64,000 bases of DNA from Thauera butanivorans NBRC 103042 (GCF_001591165.1 NZ_BCUG01000003.1:1-64000), one strand, 5' to 3'; shown: positions 25,980 through 38,452, counted from the first letter of the stretch. Notes: generated from the sequence alone by a model not told the origin. Program-made: numbers and translations.

Positions 25980-26618
25980 TCAGCGCAGCAGTGCGCCCGG
26001 CTCCACCGTGACGACGTGCTGCACCAGTTCGGCCAGCGAACTGGCGCCCATCTTTTCCATCACGCGGGCGCGGTGCACTTCCACGGTCTTGATGCTGATG
26101 CCCAGCACGTCGGCGATCTGCTTGTTGAGCTTGCCGACGATGATGAGGTCCAGCACCTCCCGCTCGCGCTGGGTGAGATGGTCGAGCCGGCGCGCAGTGT
26201 CCGCCTCCTGCAGGCGCTTGCTGCGGCTTTCGCGCTCGAGCGTCAGGCATTGCTCGATCAGGCGCAGCATGTCGCGCTCGCTGAACGGCTTCTCGATGAA
26301 ATCGACCGCGCCCTTCTTCAGCGCCGACACCGCCATCGGCACGTCGCCATGGCCGGTGATGAAGACGACCGGCAGGGTACAACGCCGGCGCCCCAGCTCC
26401 TCGAACATCTCCAGTCCGCTCATGCCCGGCATGCGCACGTCCAGCACGATACAGCCCGCCATGTCGGGGCGGCAGCCTTCGAGAAAGGCTTCGGCGGATT
26501 CGTAGGTCAGCACCTTGTAGTTGTTGCCTTCGAGCATCCAGGTCATGGAATCCCGCAGGGCTTCGTCGTCGTCGACGACATGGATGATTTGTTCAAGCGC
26601 TGGGTGCAACTCGCTCAC
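25980..26618 (-). CDS. FixJ/NarL-type response regulator
   Basis: 212 residues. Receiver domain (about 10-125) with acidic pocket VVDDDEAL, phospho-acceptor D60 in IVLDVRMPGMSG and FITGHGDVPMAV, KKGAVDFIEKPF. A LuxR-type HTH (about 145-205) reads LTQREREVLDLIIVGKLNKQIADVLGIS. This is the FixJ/StyR/TodT subgroup. The ATG lies 26 bases inside the end of the kinase gene, a clear translational coupling. Target genes unknown; the nearest operon downstream of the divergent kinase promoter is aceE-aceF-lpd. Confidence 0.95.
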   Translation of the reverse strand: MSELHPALEQIIHVVDDDEALRDSMTWMLEGNNYKVLTYESAEAFLEGCRPDMAGCIVLDVRMPGMSGLEMFEELGRRRCTLPVVFITGHGDVPMAVSALKKGAVDFIEKPFSERDMLRLIEQCLTLERESRSKRLQEADTARRLDHLTQREREVLDLIIVGKLNKQIADVLGISIKTVEVHRARVMEKMGASSLAELVQHVVTVEPGALLR

Positions 26619-28713
26619 TTACGGACTCCGCCGGCAGGGTAAACGAGAATATGGTACCCCCTTCCGGGTTGTCGTCGACAATCAAACGACCATCGTGGAA
26701 CTCGATGATCGAGCGGCAGATGTTCAGGCCCATGCCCATGCCCTCTGCCTTGGTGGTGTAGAACGGCGTGAACAACCGCTGGCGCCCCTCCTCGCTGATG
26801 CCGTGGCCACGGTCGATCACCGCCACCTCGATCGCCTCGGCCATGTCCTCGCCGCAGCGGCGTGCGCGCACCACCAGCAGCCGCTGCTCCGGCAGCGTGT
26901 CGGCCATCGCATCGAGGCCATTGCGGATCAGGTTCAGCACCACCTGCTCGATCATGATGCGGTCGGCGAACACCGGCGGCAGGTCTGGTTCGATGTCGGC
27001 CACCAGCCTGATGCCGGTGCGGCGCGCATCGATGTCGGCGAAACCGAGCGCGTCGTCGAGGATGTCGACCAGATTGACCGCGCTGCGGCGCGGCTCGCTC
27101 TTCTTCACGAACTCGCGCACGCGGCGGATGATCTTGCCGGCGCGCTCGGCCTGGAAGCTGGCTTTCTGCATCGCCGTCAGCACGTCCTCGGGCTTCCACC
27201 TGCCGCCCTGCATGCGCGTCACGCAGCCGGCGCAGTAGTTGGCGATCGCCGACAGCGGCTGGTTCAGCTCGTGCGCCAGCGTCGACGCCATCTCGCCCAT
27301 CGTGATCAGGCGCGAGGTGCGCTGCAGCCGCTCTTCCTGCTGGCGCGCCACCTCGGCGGTCTGCTTGCGCTCGGTGCTGTCGGTGGCGATGCCCATGCGC
27401 ACCACCCGGCCATCCACCCAGCGCATCGCCTGCTCGCGCACGTGGTACCAGCGCCCCGACAAGGGGTGCTGCAATTCACCGTCGAACAGCTCGCGCGGCA
27501 GGTCGGCCGCCGTCAGGCCGCGCGGATCGACGCGATAGTCGCCGCGCTCGGGCTGGGGCACGGCGACGCCGCGCACCGTGCGGCCCACCGCGTCGAAGCC
27601 GTTGATGCGCTTGAAGGCACGGTTGGCGAACAGGATCTCGTCGCTGCGGGCATCGGCCACGAACACCGCCGCATCCAGCCCGTCCAGCACCGCCTCGAAG
27701 CGCTCGTGGGTCGCCTCCAGCGCGGCGCGCACGCGCTTGGGCTCGGTGATGTCGGTGATCGACGCCATCCAGCCCGTCTGCTGCCCGCTGGCATCGATCA
27801 GCGGCGACAGGTAGAAGCGCGCGTCGAAGCGTTCGCCGTTGCGGCGCTGGATGCGCAGTTCGAAGCCGCTGGCCGGCGCCAGCCCGTCGAGCGTCATCTG
27901 CAGGTTGCGCTCGCAGACATCCTGTGTCTCCTTCGGCCAGTACGGAAAAGGCGCGGTCGCGCCGACCAGTTCCTCCTCGCGCCAGCCCACCATGCGGCAG
28001 AAGGCAGAATTCACATAGATGATGCGGCCGCTGAGGTCGATGGCACGCAGCCCGGTCAGCACCGAATCCTCCATCGCCTTGCGGAAGGCGGACTCGGCAC
28101 GCAGGGCCTGCTCCGCCGCCTTGCTGCCGGTGATGTCGCGGGCCACGGCATAGACGAGGCCCTCCTCGGGCACCGGGTTGATGCTCCACTCCAGCCATTT
28201 GTAGCTGCCGTCCGCACAGCGGCAGCGGTTCTCGAACTTCACCGGCTCGCCGGCCGCCAGGCGGCGCAAGGCATCGAGCGTCGTGCCGATGTCTTCGTCG
28301 TGGACGAAATCGACCATCGGCTGGCCTGCCAGGCTGTCGGGCACCTGGCCGAGGATGCGCTCGAAGGCCGGGTTGCAGCGGCGGAAGCTGCCATCCAGGT
28401 CCGCCACACACAGCATGTCGAGCGAGAGATCGAACAATCTGTCGCGCTCCTTCTCGACCTGCTCGCGGCGCTGCACGTGGATGCGCAGCGACCACAGGCT
28501 CCACAGCACCAGCACCGACAGGCCCAGGATCAGCGCCGCGGGCAGCGCCCATTGCAGCTCACGCAAGGCTGCGTCGCGTTCGATCTCGAACCCGGGCTGC
28601 AGCAGCAACCACACCAGTGCCAGCATGCCCAGCGCAAAAAACAGCACGACCACACAGGGGACGGCCCAATACCGGTGCGGCGGACCACCGCGGGCAGAGT
28701 CGGAACGGAACAT
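26593..28713 (-). CDS. Membrane-bound PAS-domain sensor histidine kinase
   Basis: 706 residues from the ATG at 28713; a longer start at 28815 would put unlikely sequence ahead of the membrane helices. Two transmembrane helices (about 15-37 and 54-72) are separated by only a short loop, so little is sensed in the periplasm. Three PAS domains follow (about 90-205, 215-335, 345-455), then HisKA with the phospho-acceptor in STLAHELNQPLSAI (about H481) and an HATPase with NLIRNGLDAM, GHGISEEG and GMGMGLNICRSIIE. FixL/DctS-like group. No haem-binding His was identified in the PAS domains, so the signal is open. Confidence 0.94.
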   Translation of the reverse strand: MFRSDSARGGPPHRYWAVPCVVVLFFALGMLALVWLLLQPGFEIERDAALRELQWALPAALILGLSVLVLWSLWSLRIHVQRREQVEKERDRLFDLSLDMLCVADLDGSFRRCNPAFERILGQVPDSLAGQPMVDFVHDEDIGTTLDALRRLAAGEPVKFENRCRCADGSYKWLEWSINPVPEEGLVYAVARDITGSKAAEQALRAESAFRKAMEDSVLTGLRAIDLSGRIIYVNSAFCRMVGWREEELVGATAPFPYWPKETQDVCERNLQMTLDGLAPASGFELRIQRRNGERFDARFYLSPLIDASGQQTGWMASITDITEPKRVRAALEATHERFEAVLDGLDAAVFVADARSDEILFANRAFKRINGFDAVGRTVRGVAVPQPERGDYRVDPRGLTAADLPRELFDGELQHPLSGRWYHVREQAMRWVDGRVVRMGIATDSTERKQTAEVARQQEERLQRTSRLITMGEMASTLAHELNQPLSAIANYCAGCVTRMQGGRWKPEDVLTAMQKASFQAERAGKIIRRVREFVKKSEPRRSAVNLVDILDDALGFADIDARRTGIRLVADIEPDLPPVFADRIMIEQVVLNLIRNGLDAMADTLPEQRLLVVRARRCGEDMAEAIEVAVIDRGHGISEEGRQRLFTPFYTTKAEGMGMGLNICRSIIEFHDGRLIVDDNPEGGTIFSFTLPAESVSERVAPSA

Positions 28714-29180
28714 GGAAGGCTTCGGCGGAAGGGGCTGGAATGATGCGGTGCAATACCCGCCGCCCGATTGTCGGTGAGCCCTCCGGCAATCGTCATCCGG
28801 TTTAACCCTTATCACGGCATCCGGGTTTCCGCCAACTTTCCCGCCTCCCTGCCTGCCAATACAGTTTGGATATGCTGTCCTCCGTCATCACGCGCCGCCG
28901 CCCCGCTCCGGCCTTCCGCTTGCGTGCTCGTCAGAGCCCTGTTTCGGCCATGACGATGAAGCACGAACACAGCCCGCTCCGCCACCGTTTCCATGCTTTC
29001 GGACATGCGCCCCATGCGCGTATCCGGGCTTCGCCGCGTCAACATCATTGCACATTGCGAAAAGTGGTTTTATAGTTCGAAAAGTCAGCCGCTGGTTGCC
29101 GAGGCGGCTGCGTCCGTACCACCAACAGACCTGCCCGACAAGGCAGGATTCGCCAACCGAACGTCATGAGGAGACAGACC
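28714..29180 (+). promoter_or_regulatory. Divergent intergenic region with sigma-70 promoter for aceE
   Basis: 467 bases between the kinase and aceE. A strong promoter lies at 29048-29076: TTGCAC, exactly 17 bp, TATAGT, about 105 bases before the aceE ATG. The remainder shows no gene with a ribosome-binding site; the short frames in it have no support. Confidence 0.7.
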
Positions 29181-31862
<2,682 letters not shown>

Positions 31863-31882
31863 GCGAGCAAGGAGACAAGAAC

Positions 31883-33523
31883 ATGAGCCAACTCATCGAA
31901 GTAAAGGTTCCGGACATCGGCGATTTCGACGCGGTGCCCATCATCGAGCTGTTCGTCAAGGTCGGCGACAGCATCAATGTGGATGACGCGATCTGCACGC
32001 TCGAATCCGACAAGGCGACCATGGACGTGCCGTCGAGCACGGCCGGCGTGGTCAAGGAAATTCTCGTCAGCCTCGGCGACAAGGTGGCCGAAGGCACGGT
32101 GCTGATCAAGGTCGAGGCCGCCGGTGCCGCTGCTGCGGCCCCTGCTCCGGCTGCCGCCTCGGCGCCGGCACCCGCTGCCGCTCCGGTAGCGGCCCCGGCC
32201 GCCGCCGGCGGCGTGGTCGACGTCGTCGTGCCCGACATCGGCGACTTCTCCGACGTGCCGGTCATCGAGCTGTTCGTCAAGGCCGGCGACACCATCGCCG
32301 TCGATGACGCCATCGCCACGCTCGAATCCGACAAGGCGACCATGGACGTGCCGTCATCGGCCGCCGGCGTCGTCAAGGAAGTGCTGGTCAAGCTCGGCGA
32401 CAAGGTCAGCCAGGGCGCCGTGCTGATCAAGGTCGAAGCCACAGGCGGCGCTGGCGCCGTCGCGGCGCCGGCCGCTGCACCCGCACCCGCCGCTGCTCCG
32501 GCAGCAGCCCCGGCTGCCGCCGCGCCGGCCCCTGCTGCCAGCGCCCCGGCACCGGCCGCGTCGCCGGCAGCGCCATCCGCGGTCACGCTCGGCGGCAAGG
32601 TGCACGCCAGCCCCTCGGTGCGCGCCTACGCCCGCGAACTCGGCGTCGATCTCGCCCAGGTCAAGGCCACCGGTCCCAAGGGCCGCATCATCAAGGAAGA
32701 CGTCACCGCCTTCATCAAGGGTGCGATGAGCACCGGCGTGGTACCGGGCAAGACCCCGGCCGCTTCTGCCGTCGGCTCGCTGGGCGGCGGGCTCGACCTG
32801 CTGCCGTGGCCGAAGGTCGATTTCGCCAAGTTCGGCGAAATCGAAGTCAAGCCGCTGTCGCGCATCAAGAAGATCTCCGGCCAGAACCTCGCCCGCAACT
32901 GGGCGATGATCCCGGCAGTGACCTTCCACGAGGATGCCGACATCACCGACCTGGAAGCCTTCCGGGTGGCGATGAACAAGGAGAACGAGAAGTCCGGCAA
33001 GAAGCTCACCATGCTCGCCTTCATCATCAAGGCCTCGGTGCGCGCGCTGCAGGAATTCCCCGAGTTCAACACCTCGCTCGAAGGCGACAACCTGGTCTAC
33101 AAGAAGTACTTCAACATCGCCTTCGCCGCCGACACGCCGAACGGCCTGGTGGTGCCGGTGGTCAAGGACGCCGACAAGAAGAGCGTGTTCGAGATCGCTG
33201 CCGAAACCGGTGCGCTGGCCAAGAAGGCGCGTGACGGCAAGCTCGGCCCGGCCGACATGTCCGGCGCCTGCTTCACGATCTCGTCGCTCGGCGGCATCGG
33301 CGGCACCTACTTCGCGCCGATCGTCAATGCACCCGAAGTCGCCATCCTCGGCGTCAACAAGTCGGCGATCAAGCCGGTGTGGGACGGCAAGCAGTTCGTG
33401 CCGCGCCTGATCCTGCCGATGTCGCTGACCGCCGACCACCGCGTCATCGACGGCGCCCTGGCGACCCGCTTCAACGTGTACCTCGCGCAACTGCTGGCGG
33501 ACTTCCGCCGCGTGATGCTGTAA
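31883..33523 (+). CDS. aceF: Dihydrolipoamide acetyltransferase AceF (E2), two lipoyl domains
   Basis: Core of the pyruvate dehydrogenase complex. 546 residues: lipoyl domain 1 (1-77, lipoyl-Lys K44 in ESDKATMDV), Ala/Pro linker, lipoyl domain 2 (about 112-190, K151), second Ala/Pro linker, E1/E3-binding domain (about 238-275, VRAYARELGVDLAQVKATGPKGRI), and the catalytic domain (about 315-546) ending with the active-site DHRVIDGALATRF. The RBS GGAG is 20 bases after aceE. Lipoyl domain 1 is almost identical at DNA level to that of lpd; domain 2 is not. Confidence 0.97.
   Translation: MSQLIEVKVPDIGDFDAVPIIELFVKVGDSINVDDAICTLESDKATMDVPSSTAGVVKEILVSLGDKVAEGTVLIKVEAAGAAAAAPAPAAASAPAPAAAPVAAPAAAGGVVDVVVPDIGDFSDVPVIELFVKAGDTIAVDDAIATLESDKATMDVPSSAAGVVKEVLVKLGDKVSQGAVLIKVEATGGAGAVAAPAAAPAPAAAPAAAPAAAAPAPAASAPAPAASPAAPSAVTLGGKVHASPSVRAYARELGVDLAQVKATGPKGRIIKEDVTAFIKGAMSTGVVPGKTPAASAVGSLGGGLDLLPWPKVDFAKFGEIEVKPLSRIKKISGQNLARNWAMIPAVTFHEDADITDLEAFRVAMNKENEKSGKKLTMLAFIIKASVRALQEFPEFNTSLEGDNLVYKKYFNIAFAADTPNGLVVPVVKDADKKSVFEIAAETGALAKKARDGKLGPADMSGACFTISSLGGIGGTYFAPIVNAPEVAILGVNKSAIKPVWDGKQFVPRLILPMSLTADHRVIDGALATRFNVYLAQLLADFRRVML
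31898..32116 (+). repeat. 219-bp near-identical repeat (copy 1, in aceF lipoyl domain 1)
   Basis: Aligned by eye with 33546-33764, this copy differs at only two positions (AAGG/AAAG near the start and GAT/GAC in the middle), both silent. Identity stops sharply at both ends of the lipoyl domain, which suggests recent gene conversion. Confidence 0.9.
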
Positions 33524-33533
33524 GGAGATCGCC

Positions 33534-35306
33534 ATGAGTCTAGTGGAAGTAAAAGTTCCGGACATCGGCGATTTCGACGCGGTGCCCATCATCGAGCTGT
33601 TCGTCAAGGTCGGCGACAGCATCAATGTGGACGACGCGATCTGCACGCTCGAATCCGACAAGGCGACCATGGACGTGCCGTCGAGCACGGCCGGCGTGGT
33701 CAAGGAAATTCTCGTCAGCCTCGGCGACAAGGTGGCCGAAGGCACGGTGCTGATCAAGGTCGAGTCGACGACTGCCCCGGCAGCGACCTCGGCAGGCACA
33801 GGCGCCGCGACGGCCGCACCTGCCGCGGCTCCGGTTGCCGCCCCGGCAGCCGCCAGCCACAGCGGCAGCGCCGACGCCGAATACGACATGGTCGTGCTCG
33901 GCGCCGGCCCCGGCGGCTACTCGGCGGCCTTCCGCGCCGCCGACCTCGGCCTCAAGACCGCGATCATCGAGCGCTACGCGACGCTGGGCGGCGTGTGCCT
34001 GAACGTCGGTTGCATCCCGTCCAAGGCGCTGCTGCACGTCGCCGCGGTCATCGAGGAAGCCGAGCACGTCGGCACCGCCGGCATCAGCTTCGCCAAGCCC
34101 TCGGTGGACGTCGACGCGCTGCGCAAGCACAAGGACGGCGTCATCGGCAAGCTCACCGGCGGCCTCGCCGGCATGGCCAAGGCACGCAAGGTCGACGTCA
34201 TCCGCGGCTACGGCAACTTCCTCGACCCGCATCACATCGAAGTCGAGGAAACCACCGGCAGCGGCTGGGACACCACCGGCGCCAAGAAGGTCGTCAAGTT
34301 CAAGAACTGCATCATCGCCGCCGGCTCCGCCGCGGTGCATCTGCCCTTCATCCCGAAGGACCCGCGCATCGTCGATTCGACCGGTGCGCTGGAACTGCGC
34401 CAGGTGCCGGACAAGATGCTGGTCATCGGCGGCGGCATCATCGGCCTGGAAATGGCCACGGTGTATTCCACGCTGGGCACCCGCCTCGACGTCGTCGAAA
34501 TGCTGGACGGCCTGATGCAGGGCCCGGACCGCGACGCGGTCAAGGTGTGGGAGAAGCAGAACGCCCACCGCTTCGACAAGATCATGCTCAAGACCAAGAC
34601 GGTCGCGGTCGAAGCCAGGGACGACGGCATCTACGTCACGTTCGAAGGCGAAGGCGCGCCGGCCGATCCGGTCAAGTACGACATGGTCCTGCAGTCGGCC
34701 GGCCGTTCGCCCAACGGCAACAAGATCAGCGCCGACAAGGCGGGCGTCATCGTCGGCGAACGCGGCTTCATCCCGGTGGATGCGCAGATGCGCACCAACG
34801 TGCCGCACATCTTCGCCATCGGCGACATCGTCGGCCAGCCCATGCTCGCCCACAAGGCCGTGCATGAAGCCCACGTCGCCGCCGAAGTCGCCGCCGGCCA
34901 CAAGGCCGCCTTCGACGCCACGGTGATCCCGGGCGTGGCCTACACCCATCCGGAAGTGGCCTGGGTCGGCTACACCGAGGCGCAGGCCAAGGCCGAAGGC
35001 AAGAAGGTCGAAACCGCCAAGTTCCCGTGGGCCGCCAGCGGCCGCGCGATCGCCAACGGCGCCGACTACGGCTTCACCAAGCTGATCTTCGACGCCGAAA
35101 CGCACCGCGTCATCGGCGGCACCATCGTCGGCCCCTCGGCCGGCGACATGATCGGCGAAGTCTGCCTCGCCATCGAAATGGGCGCCGACGCGGTCGACAT
35201 CGGCAAGACCATCCACCCGCACCCCACCCTGGGGGAAACGGTCGGCATGGCCGCCGAAGTCGCCCACGGCAGTTGCACCGACCTGCCGCCGATGCGCAAG
35301 AAGTAA
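33534..35306 (+). CDS. lpdA: Dihydrolipoamide dehydrogenase Lpd (E3) with N-terminal lipoyl domain
   Basis: Reoxidises dihydrolipoyl groups with NAD+. 590 residues: a lipoyl domain (1-77) plus Ala/Pro linker (about 78-115) fused to a complete flavoprotein disulfide reductase. FAD motif VLGAGPGGYSAAFRAA, redox pair C155/C160 in GGVCLNVGCIPSK, NAD motif VIGGGIIGLEMATV, and the catalytic HPHPTLGETVGMAAE (His/Glu). A lipoyl-E3 fusion is usual in betaproteobacterial PDH operons. RBS GGAG six bases before the ATG and ten bases after aceF. A terminator follows the gene. Confidence 0.97.
   Translation: MSLVEVKVPDIGDFDAVPIIELFVKVGDSINVDDAICTLESDKATMDVPSSTAGVVKEILVSLGDKVAEGTVLIKVESTTAPAATSAGTGAATAAPAAAPVAAPAAASHSGSADAEYDMVVLGAGPGGYSAAFRAADLGLKTAIIERYATLGGVCLNVGCIPSKALLHVAAVIEEAEHVGTAGISFAKPSVDVDALRKHKDGVIGKLTGGLAGMAKARKVDVIRGYGNFLDPHHIEVEETTGSGWDTTGAKKVVKFKNCIIAAGSAAVHLPFIPKDPRIVDSTGALELRQVPDKMLVIGGGIIGLEMATVYSTLGTRLDVVEMLDGLMQGPDRDAVKVWEKQNAHRFDKIMLKTKTVAVEARDDGIYVTFEGEGAPADPVKYDMVLQSAGRSPNGNKISADKAGVIVGERGFIPVDAQMRTNVPHIFAIGDIVGQPMLAHKAVHEAHVAAEVAAGHKAAFDATVIPGVAYTHPEVAWVGYTEAQAKAEGKKVETAKFPWAASGRAIANGADYGFTKLIFDAETHRVIGGTIVGPSAGDMIGEVCLAIEMGADAVDIGKTIHPHPTLGETVGMAAEVAHGSCTDLPPMRKK
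33546..33764 (+). repeat. 219-bp near-identical repeat (copy 2, in lpd lipoyl domain)
   Basis: Partner of 31898-32116; two silent differences in 219 bp. The two copies are direct and 1.65 kb apart, so recombination between them would delete most of aceF. Confidence 0.9.
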
Positions 35307-35333
35307 GCGCCAGGCTGCACGTTGTCGCCACCG

Positions 35334-35363
35334 GAAACCCGCCCGCGAGGCGGGTTTCTTTTT
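35334..35363 (+). terminator. Intrinsic terminator of the aceE-aceF-lpd operon
   Basis: 10-bp perfect stem GAAACCCGCC / GGCGGGTTTC with loop CGCGA, followed by TTTTT, 28 bases after the lpd stop. Confidence 0.92.
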
Positions 35364-35417
35364 GGCCGCTGCTTGCCTGCCGGACAACGGCAAGCGGAAC
35401 CACGGTGTGCGGACGGC

Positions 35418-35990
35418 TCAGCCGCCCGCCTCCTTCCGCGCCACCCGCATCACCCCCGCGATGAAATCGGTCTTCGCCTTCGCATAGGCGACACGGTCGT
35501 CCGGATGCTCGCTGGCAATCCGCTGCTTCAGTTCGCCATATGCCCGTGCCACGGCGGGGTTCATACGCAGGTAGTCGCGGAACAGCAGCCGCTCCCATTC
35601 CGGCGAGTCCGGTTCGAGGCAATGAATGTGATGCGTGCGCCGCCCCGCCACATCGCGCTTGATGAACCACGCATAGCCGATGCCAGGCAATCCACTTTCG
35701 CGGCCGCGCCAGAAGAACTCGTAGCCCTCGCGCTTCAGGGCCGGCGCGATGTGCTGCGCCACGCTTGCCATCGAGCACACTTCCAGCAGCATGTCGACGA
35801 CCGGCTTCGCTGCCAGCCCCGGCACGGCAGTGCTGCCGAAATGCTCGATACGGCCGATCAGATCTGCCGGCAGCAATTGGCGCAGATGGGCCGCCTCAGC
35901 AGCAAACAAGGCTGGCCAGGCAGGATCGTAGGGCACGATCCGGACACGTTCGCGCAGTGCACGCTCGACATGGCTGGGCTGATGCTTCAT
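35418..35990 (-). CDS. GrpB family protein (nucleotidyltransferase fold)
   Basis: 190 residues from the ATG at 35990. GrpB/UPF0157 signatures: VRIVPYDPAWPALFAAEAAHLR, IEHFGSTAVPGLAAKPVVDMLLEV (the GST/D-x-D-like nucleotidyltransferase core) and HHIHCLEPDSPEWERLLFRDYLR. Members often occur alone or fused to CoaE; the substrate is unknown. Divergent from the Uma2 gene with only 46 bases between start codons. Confidence 0.9.
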   Translation of the reverse strand: MKHQPSHVERALRERVRIVPYDPAWPALFAAEAAHLRQLLPADLIGRIEHFGSTAVPGLAAKPVVDMLLEVCSMASVAQHIAPALKREGYEFFWRGRESGLPGIGYAWFIKRDVAGRRTHHIHCLEPDSPEWERLLFRDYLRMNPAVARAYGELKQRIASEHPDDRVAYAKAKTDFIAGVMRVARKEAGG

Positions 35991-36036
35991 GGACGGAACT
36001 ATAATCCCGAATCGGCCCATAGCCCGGACACGCACC

Positions 36037-36597
36037 ATGGCCCTGCCCCAGCCCACGCCCCCTTTCACCGCCGAAGGCTACCTGCAATGGGAAACCGAGC
36101 AGCCCGACAAACACGAGTTCGTGCGCGGCGAAACCTTCGCCATGGGTGGCGCAAGCAGGCGGCATGTCACGATTTCCGGCAACGTCTTCAGCGCGCTCGA
36201 CGACGCCCTGGAAGGCAGTCCCTGCCGCGCCTACATGGCCGACATGAAAGTGCAGGCTGCCGAAGACGAGGCCTACTTCTACCCCGACGTGCTCGTCACC
36301 TGCGACCCGGCGGACCACCGCGCCGAACAGTTCATGCGCGCGCCCTCGCTGATCGTCGAAGTGCTTTCCCCCACCACCGCCGCCTACGACCGCGGCGAGA
36401 AGTTCGCTGCCTATCGCCGCATCGCCTCGCTGAAGGAATTCGTCCTCATCGACCCCGATCTGCGCCGCATCGAATACTACCGCCTCACCCCTGCCAGACA
36501 CTGGGAGCTTCAGGACATCGAACCCGAGCAGCCGCTGGTGCTGCACGACCTCGGCATCTCGATCCCATGGCAGAAGGTGTTTCGCAACGCGGACTGA
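36037..36597 (+). CDS. Uma2 family (DUF820) putative restriction-like nuclease
   Basis: 186 residues with a PD-(D/E)xK-like core: YFYPDVLVTCDP and SLIVEVLSPTTAAYDRGEKFAAYR (Asp, Glu and Lys positions). The N-terminal TAEGYLQWETEQPDKHEFVRGE is the family's usual opening. Uma2 proteins are abundant in cyanobacteria and scattered elsewhere; nuclease activity is predicted from fold. No partner toxin, methylase or transposase is adjacent. A TATAAT lies at 36000-36005 upstream. Confidence 0.9.
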   Translation: MALPQPTPPFTAEGYLQWETEQPDKHEFVRGETFAMGGASRRHVTISGNVFSALDDALEGSPCRAYMADMKVQAAEDEAYFYPDVLVTCDPADHRAEQFMRAPSLIVEVLSPTTAAYDRGEKFAAYRRIASLKEFVLIDPDLRRIEYYRLTPARHWELQDIEPEQPLVLHDLGISIPWQKVFRNAD

Positions 36598-36790
36598 AGA
36601 TGCGGTCCAAGACTAGCTCGATCTGACCCAGCACACCGAATGCCAGGCGGGACCCATCGCCGGGTTCCGCATGCAAGGTGGCAAAAAGCCCCGGCCGACA
36701 CCGGCAAAACAGGCAAAGTTTGCCGGCAGGCAACATGCATCCACCGGCAATCCAATGAGCAAAAAGGGAATATCTGCGTGATAACGCACC

Positions 36791-36806
36791 TGGCACAAAT
36801 CTCGCT
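36791..36806 (+). promoter_or_regulatory. Sigma-54-like promoter of the first flagellin gene
   Basis: TGGCAC AAATC TCGCT has GG and GC separated by exactly 10 bases, as sigma-54 requires, with the -24 element perfect and the -12 element TCGC instead of TTGC. It lies 90 bases before the ATG. No sigma-28 match was found in the same 299-base leader (36598-36896), which otherwise shows only a small GTTTGCCGGC-type inverted repeat and no gene. Confidence 0.5.
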
Positions 36807-36896
36807 GTAGTACGTCCAGAGAGCTCGGGCGCCGGCAACAGTGCCCTCAGGACATGACCCGGGCCCACTTCGAATCGGACATCCGGGAGATTCAAA

Positions 36897-38378
36897 ATGG
36901 CACAGGTCATCAACACCAACATTCCTTCGCTCAACTCGCAGCGCAACCTGAACATCTCGCAGGGCTCTCTCTCCACCTCCCTGCAGCGGCTGTCTTCCGG
37001 CCTGCGTATCAACAGCGCCAAGGACGACGCCGCCGGCCTGTCCATCTCGGAACGCATGAGCGCCCAGATCAATGGCCAGAACCAGGCCCGGCGCAATGCG
37101 AACGACGGGATTTCCCTGGCGCAGACTGCCGAAGGCGCATTGGAATCCGCCAGCGAAGTGTTGCAGCGCATCCGCCAACTGGCCGTGCAATCATCCAACG
37201 CAACCAACTCCCCATCCGATCGCCAGGCACTCAACGCCGAAGTCAACCAACTGACCGCCGAGCTCGACCGGATTGCCAAAACCACCGAGTTCAACGGCCG
37301 CAAGCTGCTCGACGGCTCCTTCACCACCGCCACCTTCCAGGTGGGTGCCAATGCCGGCCAGATGATCTCGGCCACCACCGCCAACTTCAGCACCAACCAA
37401 TATGGCGGCTATCGCATCGGAACGCAGGCGGCAGCCAACAGCGGAGCGAAGGGCGATCTCACACCGGGCAGCACGCCGTTCTCGGTTCCTTCCGCGGCGG
37501 CGGCCACCAACCGGGTCGTCGGCGGCACGCTCACCATCAATGGCGCGGCAGGCTCTGCGCCCGTGACCATCCCCGCCGGCGCATCGGCCAAGACCGCGGT
37601 GCAACTGATCAATACCGAAAGCGGCACGACTGGCGTCACGGCCTCGGCAAAGACCGAGTTCGACATCGATTTCAGTACGCCCAATACCAGCTACAAATTC
37701 GATATCTCGTCGGACAACAGCACGCCGATCACCGTCTCCTTCACCATCGGCGCAGAAGACAACGACGGCCTGGCCGCCGCGATCAACGCCTTCAACGACG
37801 TCTCGGCCAAGACCGGCGTCACCGCACGGGTCAGCGACAGCGGCGACGGCATCACCTTGCTGAACGCGTTCGGCGAGAACATCACCATTGCCAACGCAGC
37901 CTCGGGTTCCAATGCAGCCACCATCGGCGGCGCAGCCGCGGCGGCAGGCAGCACCGTGATCGGTACCGGCGAACTCGTGCTCGACTCCGACAAATCCTTC
38001 AGCGTGACCGCTGCCAACACAACGGATTTTTTCAACAACACCAACGCCGCCGCCCAGTTGCAGAAAGTCAGCGACCTCGACGTCAGCTCGGTCGAGTCGT
38101 CCCAGCGCACGCTGGCCATCGCAGACTCAGCGTTGTCCGCCATCAACGGCCAGCGCGCGAAATTCGGCGCCCTGCAGGCCCGCTTCGAAACGACGATTTC
38201 GAACCTGCAGATTTCAGCCGAGAACCTGTCCGCCGCGCGTTCCCGCATCCGCGACACCGACTTCGCTGCCGAAACCGCCAACCTGACCCGCGCGCAGATT
38301 CTCCAGCAAGCCGGCACCGCCATGCTGGCCCAGGCCAACGCGCTGCCGCAGCAGGTGTTGCAGTTGCTGCAGGGTTGA
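36897..38378 (+). CDS. fliC: Flagellin (first paralogue)
   Basis: Filament subunit, 493 residues. The conserved N-terminal D0/D1 ([39 protein letters not shown]) and C-terminal D1/D0 ([56 protein letters not shown]) flank a variable Ala/Thr/Ser-rich centre (about 180-400) that offers many O-glycosylation sites. No signal peptide, as expected for type III export. GGGAG precedes the ATG. It is the same length as the paralogue at 50140 but diverges in the centre, and it alone carries a sigma-54-like promoter. Confidence 0.97.
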   Translation: MAQVINTNIPSLNSQRNLNISQGSLSTSLQRLSSGLRINSAKDDAAGLSISERMSAQINGQNQARRNANDGISLAQTAEGALESASEVLQRIRQLAVQSSNATNSPSDRQALNAEVNQLTAELDRIAKTTEFNGRKLLDGSFTTATFQVGANAGQMISATTANFSTNQYGGYRIGTQAAANSGAKGDLTPGSTPFSVPSAAAATNRVVGGTLTINGAAGSAPVTIPAGASAKTAVQLINTESGTTGVTASAKTEFDIDFSTPNTSYKFDISSDNSTPITVSFTIGAEDNDGLAAAINAFNDVSAKTGVTARVSDSGDGITLLNAFGENITIANAASGSNAATIGGAAAAAGSTVIGTGELVLDSDKSFSVTAANTTDFFNNTNAAAQLQKVSDLDVSSVESSQRTLAIADSALSAINGQRAKFGALQARFETTISNLQISAENLSAARSRIRDTDFAAETANLTRAQILQQAGTAMLAQANALPQQVLQLLQG

Positions 38379-38452
38379 GCGGCGACGCCCGCATGGCGCT
38401 GGAGGTCTGGCCTCCCGCACGCCACGCGGACTCGTCTCGATGAGCGAAATGA

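Noticed and set aside
26521-28743. 740-codon plus-strand frame opposite the sensor kinase
   Set aside because: Mirror frame of the kinase; the minus strand carries complete PAS, HisKA and HATPase motifs.
33540-35393. 617-codon minus-strand frame opposite lpd
   Set aside because: Shadow of lpd; valine/glycine/aspartate-rich mirror composition.
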